This document shows positions 1 to 5,120 of a stretch of 5,120 nt of DNA, one piece after another (within the stretch, counting starts at the first letter, position 1; each line of letters opens with the position of its first letter). The notes beneath the pieces are model-generated. The model did not search any database. It was not told where the DNA came from and worked only from the letters and a program-made list of their open reading frames with translations. The stretch is from contig JAKACS010000307.1 in assembly GCA_021821235.1 (NCBI GenBank), positions 1 through 5,120 of the forward strand, in the 5' to 3' direction. The stretch comes from Bacillota bacterium (lineage in GTDB: Bacteria; Bacillota; Bacilli; Bacillales_B; DSM-18226). Made by a program: the position numbers and the translations under genes.

Positions 1-7
1 GAATGTG

Positions 8-15
8 AAAGGGGG
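8..15 (+). promoter_or_regulatory. Ribosome binding site of mraY
   Basis: AAAGGGGG matches the Shine-Dalgarno consensus AAAGGAGG with one A-to-G change that still allows a G-U wobble. It is part of a run of six G (11-16) and lies 7 bases before ATG 23. It decides the start: an in-frame GTG at position 5 lies upstream of and next to this site, so it cannot be served by it, and would add six residues absent from relatives. Confidence 0.85.
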
Positions 16-22
16 GAATAGA

Positions 23-997
23 ATGCTGGAGCAAGTTATTTTTTTCACCATTTTAATGGGGTTCTTGATTACTGTTTTGCTATCTCCAATTTTTATTCCC
101 TTCTTAAGAAGGTTGAAATTTGGACAAAGCATACGTGAAGAAGGTCCGAAATCCCATCAAAAAAAGTCAGGAACGCCAACAATGGGCGGAGTGATGATTT
201 TGTTTTCGATAATCATCACAACTTTTGTGATGACAGGAAAATTTTCAGAGCCAACCGTTAAAACATGGCTTTTGCTTATCGTTACCTTTGGTTTTGGCCT
301 GCTTGGCTTTCTTGATGATTTTATCAAAGTGGTAATGAAACGGAATTTAGGGCTTACATCAAAGCAAAAGCTTTTAGGTCAAATCATCGTTTCAGTCATT
401 TTTTATTTACTTTATGAGCAAAGCGGTTTTTCCACAGATATTCGTCTGCCATTTGGTGATTATACTCTTAATTTGGGTTGGTTTTTTATTCTTTTTATTA
501 TTTTTTGGCTCGTTGGCTTTTCAAATGCGGTCAATTTAACTGATGGCCTTGACGGCTTAGTGTCAGGCACAGCTGCGATTGCTTTTGGCGCTTATGCCGT
601 GTTAGCATGGAACCAATCCCAGTTTGAAATTGCCATTTTTTCAGTAACCGTCGTTGGTGCTGTTTTGGGATTCCTTGTTTTTAATGCTCATCCGGCAAAA
701 GTGTTTATGGGCGATACCGGTTCGTTGGCTCTCGGCGGCGCAATCGCTGCTGTTGCGATTTTAACCAAGCTTGAAATTTTGCTAATTATCATTGGCGGGG
801 TGTTTGTGATTGAAACGCTTTCGGTCATTCTTCAAGTCATCTCATTTAAGACAACAGGGAAGCGGATTTTTCGGATGAGCCCACTCCATCATCACTACGA
901 GCTTTCCGGCTGGTCTGAGTGGAGAGTGGTCGTTACATTTTGGAGTGTTGGACTTTTATTTGCGGTTTTAGGAATATATATCGAGGTGTGGTTGTAA
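23..997 (+). CDS. mraY: Phospho-N-acetylmuramoyl-pentapeptide transferase (MraY, lipid I synthase)
   Basis: This integral membrane enzyme transfers phospho-MurNAc-pentapeptide from UDP to undecaprenyl phosphate, giving lipid I on the inner face of the membrane. It is the first membrane step of peptidoglycan synthesis. Starting at ATG 23 the protein has 324 residues, the length I recall for B. subtilis MraY. Family motifs are all present: [16 protein letters not shown] at 41-56, the Mg-binding LDDF pair D98/D99, NLTDGLDGL at 171-179, [14 protein letters not shown] at 221-234 with D231, and the histidine cluster PLHHHYE at 287-293. About ten hydrophobic segments are spread along the chain (for example 5-28, 59-71, 81-97, 120-131, 152-168, 182-195, 203-220, 237-277, 302-320). 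It is directly followed by murD with no intergenic base, so the two are surely co-transcribed. No truncation or missing key residue is seen. Confidence 0.97.
   Translation: MLEQVIFFTILMGFLITVLLSPIFIPFLRRLKFGQSIREEGPKSHQKKSGTPTMGGVMILFSIIITTFVMTGKFSEPTVKTWLLLIVTFGFGLLGFLDDFIKVVMKRNLGLTSKQKLLGQIIVSVIFYLLYEQSGFSTDIRLPFGDYTLNLGWFFILFIIFWLVGFSNAVNLTDGLDGLVSGTAAIAFGAYAVLAWNQSQFEIAIFSVTVVGAVLGFLVFNAHPAKVFMGDTGSLALGGAIAAVAILTKLEILLIIIGGVFVIETLSVILQVISFKTTGKRIFRMSPLHHHYELSGWSEWRVVVTFWSVGLLFAVLGIYIEVWL
983..988 (+). promoter_or_regulatory. Ribosome binding site of murD, inside the mraY coding end
   Basis: GAGGTG lies 9 bases before GTG 998 and is read in mraY as the Glu-Val codons of the C-terminal EVWL. 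It supports the GTG start of murD and implies translational coupling, since ribosomes ending at TAA 995-997 stop right beside the new start. Confidence 0.75.
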
Positions 998-2350
998 GTG
1001 AAGCAGATTGAAACGTATCAGTATAAAAAAATTCTTGTCCTCGGTTTGGCCAAAAGTGGGGTAACGGCTTCAGCGCTCCTTCACAAACTGGGTGCATTTG
1101 TCACTGTGAATGACAAAAAACCATTGTCGGAAAATCCGGAGGCCAGGGGGCTACTTGAGCAGGGAATAAAAGTGATTTGCGGAAGTCATCCAATTGAACT
1201 GCTTGATGAAGGATTTGAATTAATTGTGAAAAATCCGGGAATCCCTTATTCCAATCCGATGATTCAGGGGGCGCTGGAAAGAGGAATTCCGGTTATTACA
1301 GAAGTGGAGCTGGCCTATCAAATTTCGGAAGCATCATTTATCGGGATCACTGGAACAAACGGAAAAACAACCACCACCACTTTGGTTTATGAAATGCTAA
1401 AGAATGGTGAAAAGCAGCCGCTGATTGCTGGTAACATCGGAACAGTTGCTTCGGGTGTTGCCCAAAAGGCAACAGCTGCAAACACAATTGTCATCGAATT
1501 ATCATCCTTCCAGCTAATGGGAATTGATACATTTAATCCGAAAATAGCGATTATTACGAATATATATGATGCCCATTTGGACTATCACGGCACAAAACGC
1601 GAATACATAGACGCAAAGGCCAATATAACGAAAAATCAAACGCCAGCTGAGTTTCTGATTGCCAATGTCGAGCAGGAAGATGTGATGGAAATTGCCCGCC
1701 ATTCGCAGGCGACGATTGTTCCATTTTCGACAAAATCCGTTCTCCAGCATGGCGCCTATGTTGAAGATGGCTCGATTTGTTTCAATGGCGAACAGGTAAT
1801 GGAGGTTGCAGATATCGCCCTTCCGGGTGCCCATAATTTGGAGAATATTTTATCGGCCATGGCGGCAGCCAAGCTCTCCGGTGTTGAAAATTCAGCGATT
1901 CATTCCGTGCTGAAGACATTTACAGGAGTAAAGCACCGTCTGCAATATGTTGCCGAAATTACCGGAAGAAAATTTTATAATGATTCAAAAGCAACGAATA
2001 TTTTAGCGACGGTAAATGCACTGGCGGCTTTTGAACAGCCGATTGTTTTGCTCGCCGGAGGGCTTGATCGCGGCAATGAATTTGATGAACTGATTCCTTA
2101 TTTGAAAAACGTGAAAGCGCTGATCACATTTGGCCAGACGTCCGGAAAAATTGAACGTGTTGGCAAAGAAGCCGGAATAAAAACAATCCAGCGTGTCGAT
2201 AATGTGGAAAAAGCCGTACCTGAAGCGTTTAAACTCTCGGATGAAGGGAATGTTATATTGCTGTCGCCAGCCTGTGCAAGCTGGGATCAATACAAAACTT
2301 TTGAGGTCAGGGGAGACATTTTTATCGAAGCGGTGCATAAGCTTAAGTAA
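998..2350 (+). CDS. murD: UDP-N-acetylmuramoyl-L-alanine--D-glutamate ligase (MurD)
   Basis: This is the cytoplasmic ATP-dependent Mur ligase that adds D-glutamate to UDP-MurNAc-L-alanine. The product has 450 residues, against about 451 in B. subtilis from memory. The three-domain Mur ligase plan is visible. An N-terminal UDP-binding Rossmann-like part carries LGLAKSG at 15-21. The central ATPase domain has the P-loop GTNGKT at 119-124 (K123), ELSSFQ at 167-172, the AHLDYHG region at 192-198, the candidate carbamylated lysine K207 and GAHNLENI at 277-284. The C-terminal domain carries KHR at 312-314, NDSKATN at 328-334, GGLDRG at 354-359 and SPACASWDQ at 423-431. The GTG start directly follows the mraY stop and has a good ribosome binding site; no ATG start fits better. 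The antisense and shifted open frames inside the gene are shadows. Confidence 0.97.
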   Translation: MKQIETYQYKKILVLGLAKSGVTASALLHKLGAFVTVNDKKPLSENPEARGLLEQGIKVICGSHPIELLDEGFELIVKNPGIPYSNPMIQGALERGIPVITEVELAYQISEASFIGITGTNGKTTTTTLVYEMLKNGEKQPLIAGNIGTVASGVAQKATAANTIVIELSSFQLMGIDTFNPKIAIITNIYDAHLDYHGTKREYIDAKANITKNQTPAEFLIANVEQEDVMEIARHSQATIVPFSTKSVLQHGAYVEDGSICFNGEQVMEVADIALPGAHNLENILSAMAAAKLSGVENSAIHSVLKTFTGVKHRLQYVAEITGRKFYNDSKATNILATVNALAAFEQPIVLLAGGLDRGNEFDELIPYLKNVKALITFGQTSGKIERVGKEAGIKTIQRVDNVEKAVPEAFKLSDEGNVILLSPACASWDQYKTFEVRGDIFIEAVHKLK

Positions 2351-2377
2351 GGGCTTGTCTATGCCAGCACGAGTTTT

Positions 2378-2406
2378 TTGACAGTACAGCTGCAGGCTCC
2401 AATACT
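2378..2406 (+). promoter_or_regulatory. Candidate sigma-A-like promoter of spoVE
   Basis: A perfect TTGACA (2378-2383) is followed after exactly 17 bases by AATACT (2401-2406), which matches TATAAT at four of six positions but lacks its first T. Transcription would begin near 2413, giving a leader of only about 15 bases that starts almost at the ribosome binding site. The position in the only non-coding gap between murD and spoVE favours it, since relatives are known to give spoVE extra promoters of its own. The poor -10 box argues against a strong promoter, and no convincing sigma-E boxes were found here. Confidence 0.35.
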
Positions 2407-2413
2407 TGCGTTC

Positions 2414-2419
2414 GAGGTG
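2414..2419 (+). promoter_or_regulatory. Ribosome binding site of spoVE
   Basis: GAGGTG lies 8 bases before GTG 2428. It decides between two in-frame GTG codons: the earlier one, at 2419-2421, overlaps the last base of the site itself and cannot be the start it serves. Confidence 0.75.
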
Positions 2420-2427
2420 TGTTAGCA

Positions 2428-3528
2428 GTGCCGACAAAGAAAACAACTCCTGATTTCATTTTATTAATTGTAACATTTATGCTTTTATCCGTTGGGCTGG
2501 TTATGGTGTACAGCGCAAGTGCAGTTTGGGCGGAATTTAAATTTCAGGATGCCTTTTTCTTCGTAAAACGGCAAATGTTATTTGCGGGCATTGGCATCAT
2601 TGCAATGTTTTTTATCATGAATGTCAACTACTGGACTTGGCGGACGTGGGCAAAGACCATCTTACTTGCTTGCTTTGTTCTCCTTGTGCTTGTCTTGATT
2701 CCCGGGATCGGGAATGTCCGCAATGGTTCACGAAGCTGGATTGGTGTAGGTGCGTTCTCCATCCAGCCTTCAGAATTTATGAAATTGGCGATGATTGCGT
2801 TTTTGGCAAAGTATTTATCAGAGCGGCAAAAGTTTATTACCTCTTTTCGTAAAGGGCTAGTGCCTTCGTTGGCTTTGGCGTTTACAGCATTCGCCATGAT
2901 TATGTTGCAGCCGGATCTTGGAACGGGTACAGTGCTGATTGGCACGAGTATTGTTATGATCTTTGTGGCGGGAGCGCGGGTACGTCATTTTGTAATTCTC
3001 GGGTTGCTCGGAATTGCGGGCTTTGTTGGATTGATTATCTCAGCGCCGTATCGCATGAAACGGATCACATCGTTTTTGGATCCGTGGTCTGATCCGCTCG
3101 GAAGCGGGTTTCAAATTATCCAGTCGCTCTATGCGATTGGGCCGGGCGGACTGTTCGGACTTGGTTTAGGGGAAAGCCGGCAGAAATTTTTCTACCTTCC
3201 TGAACCGCAGACAGATTTTATATTTGCCATCCTTTCGGAAGAGTTAGGCTTTATTGGTGGTTCGTTCGTGCTGCTTTTGTTCGCGCTATTATTGTGGAGA
3301 GGCATTCGCATTTCGCTTGGGGCACCGGATTTGTACGGGAGCTTCCTCGCAGTGGGCATCATTGCTATGGTTGCAATCCAAGTCATGATCAATATCGGCG
3401 TTGTCACAGGATTAATGCCCGTTACCGGCATTACGCTGCCGTTTTTAAGCTATGGCGGATCTTCTTTAACCCTCATGCTGATGGCGATCGGCGTACTCTT
3501 AAATATCAGCCGCTACGCTAGGTATTAA
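2428..3528 (+). CDS. spoVE: SEDS-family peptidoglycan polymerase, stage V sporulation protein E
   Basis: This polytopic SEDS (FtsW/RodA/SpoVE) membrane glycosyltransferase polymerises lipid II together with a partner class B penicillin-binding protein; SpoVE serves spore cortex synthesis with SpoVD. From GTG 2428 the protein has 366 residues, the same as B. subtilis SpoVE as I recall it. Visible signatures are VYSASAVWA at 27-35, NGSRSWI at 99-105, QPSEFMKLA at 113-121, QPDLGTGT at 161-168, FYLPEPQTDFIFAILSEELG at 255-274 and the C-terminal GLMPVTGITLPFLSYGGSS at 328-346. D263 in the TDFIF motif corresponds, by memory of the family, to the catalytic aspartate. About ten transmembrane segments can be read. 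It could be called FtsW by homology alone; position between murD and murG, length and close likeness favour SpoVE. A terminator follows 4 bases after the stop. Confidence 0.9.
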   Translation: MPTKKTTPDFILLIVTFMLLSVGLVMVYSASAVWAEFKFQDAFFFVKRQMLFAGIGIIAMFFIMNVNYWTWRTWAKTILLACFVLLVLVLIPGIGNVRNGSRSWIGVGAFSIQPSEFMKLAMIAFLAKYLSERQKFITSFRKGLVPSLALAFTAFAMIMLQPDLGTGTVLIGTSIVMIFVAGARVRHFVILGLLGIAGFVGLIISAPYRMKRITSFLDPWSDPLGSGFQIIQSLYAIGPGGLFGLGLGESRQKFFYLPEPQTDFIFAILSEELGFIGGSFVLLLFALLLWRGIRISLGAPDLYGSFLAVGIIAMVAIQVMINIGVVTGLMPVTGITLPFLSYGGSSLTLMLMAIGVLLNISRYARY

Positions 3529-3532
3529 TTCC

Positions 3533-3559
3533 ACCCTGTTTTCGCAGGGTTCTTTTTTT
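3533..3559 (+). terminator. Rho-independent terminator after spoVE
   Basis: ACCCTG (3533-3538) pairs perfectly with CAGGGT (3545-3550) around a six-base loop TTTTCG, which can close by one further T-G wobble. The stem is followed by TC and a run of seven T (3553-3559). It begins 5 bases after the spoVE stop. The reverse strand has no T run beyond the stem, so it acts in one direction only. The six-base-pair stem is short, so read-through into murG is possible. Confidence 0.87.
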
Positions 3560-3650
3560 GAATAAAGTACTGTTTTTTCATTCGCTCCAGCTGGGAAAAT
3601 GTTTAAACTAGAAGTAAGCTGTATTACAAATCTCTAACAATCTTATTTCA

Positions 3651-3678
3651 TTGGACATTTCAATCCGGTCGTTATAGT
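3651..3678 (+). promoter_or_regulatory. Candidate promoter for the murG-murB unit
   Basis: TTGGAC (3651-3656) and TATAGT (3673-3678, five of six matches to TATAAT) are separated by 16 bases; read as TGGACA (3652-3657) the spacing is 15. The expected start is near 3685, about 60 bases before murG. It lies downstream of the terminator, where a new promoter would be needed. The rest of the region from 3560 to 3735 shows no recognised gene, RNA or operator. I could not fit sigma-E or sigma-H boxes with proper spacing, though sporulation control of murG cannot be excluded. Confidence 0.45.
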
Positions 3679-3735
3679 AGAATGGTTAGGTCATCCATTT
3701 GTGAGCTTATCGGCAAGACAATTTTATGATTTAAT

Positions 3736-3741
3736 GGGGTG
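3736..3741 (+). promoter_or_regulatory. Ribosome binding site of murG
   Basis: GGGGTG lies 6 bases before TTG 3748 and resembles GAGGTG with one wobble-tolerated change. Its last three bases form an in-frame GTG (3739-3741) that could itself be taken as a start, but nothing upstream of that GTG resembles a ribosome binding site. Confidence 0.6.
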
Positions 3742-3747
3742 CAGAAA

Positions 3748-4851
3748 TTGAAAATCGTGATTAGTGGTGGCGGAACCGGGGGCCATATTTATCCGGCGCT
3801 TGCCCTCCTAAGAGAAATAAAAGAAAAATCAAACGATGCTGAATTTTTATACATAGGAACAAAAAAAGGATTGGAAAGCCAAATCGTTCCGCGGGAAAAC
3901 TTCCCGTTTCGTTCCATACATATTACGGGATTTAAACGGAAGCTTTCTTTTGAAAATATTAAAACGATTTTTCGGTTTATAAAAGGAACAAGAGACAGCT
4001 CGCGTATTTTAAAGGAATTCAAGCCCGATATTGTCATTGGCACAGGCGGATACGTTTGCGGACCTGTTGTGTACGCTGCGAGCAAACTGCGGATTCCCAC
4101 AATTATTCATGAGCAGAACAGTGTTCCCGGTTTAACCAATAAATTTTTAAGCCGCTATGTCGATAAAATTGCGATCTGCTTTGATGAAGCGAAAGAATAT
4201 TTTCCAAGCTCCAAGGTTGTCTTCACAGGCAATCCGCGCGCATCGGAGGTCACTGGAAAGGATGGAATTCGCGGGCGGTTGTCTGCAGGCCTTAGCACCA
4301 CATTGCCAACCGTGCTGATTTTCGGCGGCAGTCGGGGAGCAAGACCAATTAATGAGGCTGTTGTCAAGTCGCTTTCTGATTTTGCCAACAAACCTTATCA
4401 AGTTTTATATGTAACGGGCGATGTTCATTATGAAACGGTAAAAAAGGAAGCCGATTTGATCGGCAATCCTGGAAATGTCGTGATCAAACCGTTTATCCAT
4501 AACATGCCGGAAGTTCTGGCCGGATCCAATCTTGTTGTTTCGAGGGCCGGAGCAACAACAATTGCTGAGCTGACATCACTTGGTGTTCCAAGCATTTTGA
4601 TCCCAAGTCCCTATGTAACCAACAACCACCAGGAGAAAAATGCCCGCTCTCTTAGCGAGCGCGGTGCAGCCGTCTTGCTTTTAGAAAAAGATCTGACAGC
4701 TAAAAATCTTGTCAACTTCATTGATGCTATTTTGCTTGACAAAGAAAAACAAAAACAGATGAAAGACGAGGCGCTAAAATTGGGTGTACCGGATTCAGCT
4801 GAACGGCTGTTTCGCTTAATGCAGCAGCTTGCCGGCAAAAAACAGCAGTAG
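3748..4851 (+). CDS. murG: UDP-GlcNAc:lipid I GlcNAc transferase (MurG, lipid II synthase)
   Basis: This peripheral membrane GT-B glycosyltransferase adds GlcNAc from UDP-GlcNAc to lipid I, producing lipid II on the cytoplasmic face. Starting at TTG 3748 the protein has 367 residues and begins [13 protein letters not shown], as relatives do; the alternative GTG 3739 adds three residues and lacks a binding site. The N-terminal domain carries the first glycine loop [13 protein letters not shown] at 7-19, the second GTGGYVCGP at 98-106 and HEQN at 121-124. GNPR (161-164) precedes the linker. The C-terminal domain has the third glycine loop GGSRGA at 193-198, the UDP-GlcNAc-binding [10 protein letters not shown] at 266-275 with E274, PSPY at 286-289 and NHQEKNA at 293-299. 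The tail is lysine- and glutamine-rich and variable. The gene lies 219 bases after spoVE, beyond a terminator, and 65 bases before murB, suggesting a separate murG-murB transcript. Confidence 0.96.
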   Translation: MKIVISGGGTGGHIYPALALLREIKEKSNDAEFLYIGTKKGLESQIVPRENFPFRSIHITGFKRKLSFENIKTIFRFIKGTRDSSRILKEFKPDIVIGTGGYVCGPVVYAASKLRIPTIIHEQNSVPGLTNKFLSRYVDKIAICFDEAKEYFPSSKVVFTGNPRASEVTGKDGIRGRLSAGLSTTLPTVLIFGGSRGARPINEAVVKSLSDFANKPYQVLYVTGDVHYETVKKEADLIGNPGNVVIKPFIHNMPEVLAGSNLVVSRAGATTIAELTSLGVPSILIPSPYVTNNHQEKNARSLSERGAAVLLLEKDLTAKNLVNFIDAILLDKEKQKQMKDEALKLGVPDSAERLFRLMQQLAGKKQQ

Positions 4852-4903
4852 CCCATATCTATTTTGCTGCATAAGATAGGATAGCTCCGTTTTTAGAAAA
4901 AGT

Positions 4904-4910
4904 AGGAGGG
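4904..4910 (+). promoter_or_regulatory. Ribosome binding site of murB
   Basis: AGGAGGG lies 6 bases before ATG 4917 and is the strongest match to the Shine-Dalgarno consensus in the window. It fixes the murB start. Bases 4905-4908 (GGAG) can pair with CTCC at 4885-4888 in a weak local hairpin. Confidence 0.85.
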
Positions 4911-4916
4911 TCTTTA

Positions 4917-5120
4917 ATGAACAACTTGTTAAACGACTTGCAAAATGCAAATATAGGAAAAATTAAGATAAATGAGCCACTTGCTCCATATACAACGATT
5001 AAAATCGGTGGACCAGCCGATATTTTCATTGAACCGTCATCGCTTGAAAATTTACAGAAGGCAATGGAAATCATTCGCAAGCATGGCGCCAACTGGCGGG
5101 CAATTGGCAGAGGATCGAAC
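4917..5120 (+). CDS. murB: UDP-N-acetylenolpyruvoylglucosamine reductase (MurB), N-terminal part
   Basis: MurB is the cytoplasmic FAD enzyme that reduces UDP-GlcNAc-enolpyruvate with NADPH to UDP-MurNAc, the second committed step of peptidoglycan synthesis. Only 68 of about 300 codons are present, because the window ends in frame; this is an edge cut, not a broken gene. The start of the FAD-binding (PCMH-type) domain shows TTIKIGGPAD at 26-35 and IGRGSN at 63-68, which is the head of the GxGSN flavin-binding motif. The ATG 4917 start has an excellent ribosome binding site and gives a leader before the TTIKIGG motif of the usual length. The 65 bases after murG contain no clear terminator or promoter, so it is probably transcribed with murG. 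An antisense frame over this region is a shadow. Confidence 0.93.
   Translation, partial: MNNLLNDLQNANIGKIKINEPLAPYTTIKIGGPADIFIEPSSLENLQKAMEIIRKHGANWRAIGRGSN

Noticed and set aside
5..22. In-frame GTG start for mraY at position 5
   Set aside because: The six extra codons are the ribosome binding site itself, and ATG 23 gives the family-typical 324-residue protein.
2252..2297. Possible sigma-E boxes in the 3' end of murD (GTTATATT and AATACAAA)
   Set aside because: The spacing of about 30 bases is twice what a sigma-E promoter allows.
2333..2379. Possible terminator after murD: GCAT/ATGC and AAGC/GCTT pairing before a run of six T
   Set aside because: The two four-base stems are separated by a bulge, are largely A-T, and end seven or more bases before the T run. 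The T run fits the TTGACA box equally well.
1514..2446. Long antisense open frames across murD (1514-1834 and 2003-2446)
   Set aside because: They mirror the coding strand of an intact, motif-complete murD, lack credible ribosome binding sites and resemble no family I know. The same holds for the antisense frames in spoVE, murG and murB.
3587..3608. Two perfect 8-base palindromes, CCAGCTGG and GTTTAAAC, six bases apart
   Set aside because: They are different sequences, match no operator I recognise, and short palindromes are expected by chance.
3650..3683. Sigma-H-like -10 GTAGAAT with GGACATTT upstream, before murG
   Set aside because: About 17 bases separate the elements where 11-12 are expected.
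4853..4877. Possible sigma-E promoter before murB (CATATCT and CATAAGAT)
   Set aside because: The boxes are only 9 bases apart, too close for sigma-E, and the match is partial.

Overview
The window is one strand-coherent stretch of a dcw (division and cell wall) cluster. It encodes, all on the plus strand, MraY, MurD, a SpoVE/FtsW-type SEDS protein, MurG and the first 68 codons of MurB. The order mraY-murD-spoVE-murG-murB is the one known from Bacillus subtilis and its relatives. The protein sequences are close to, but clearly not identical with, my memory of the B. subtilis proteins. The moderate GC content, strong purine-rich Shine-Dalgarno sites and frequent GTG/TTG starts also point to a low-to-moderate GC Bacillota, most likely an endospore-forming member of the Bacillaceae. 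I cannot name a species.

Layout: bases 1-22 hold only the ribosome binding site of mraY; the preceding gene (murE in relatives) lies outside. mraY (23-997) and murD (998-2350) abut with no gap, and the murD ribosome binding site lies inside the last codons of mraY. A 77-base gap with a possible sigma-A-like promoter precedes spoVE (2428-3528). Immediately after spoVE stands a clear rho-independent terminator (3533-3559). It is followed by about 190 bases without a convincing gene, which hold a candidate promoter and a weak TTG start context for murG (3748-4851). After 65 more bases murB begins at 4917 and runs off the right edge.

Together the genes cover the late cytoplasmic and membrane steps of peptidoglycan precursor synthesis. 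MurB makes UDP-MurNAc, MurD adds D-glutamate, MraY moves the UDP-MurNAc-pentapeptide onto undecaprenyl phosphate (lipid I), and MurG adds GlcNAc (lipid II). The SEDS protein polymerises lipid II, probably for the spore cortex. All reading frames look intact, with their catalytic motifs in place. I see no mobile element, CRISPR, RNA gene, phage material or novel system. What deserves a second look is regulatory: the terminator/promoter arrangement that may split the cluster between spoVE and murG, the possible private promoter of spoVE, and the non-ATG starts.
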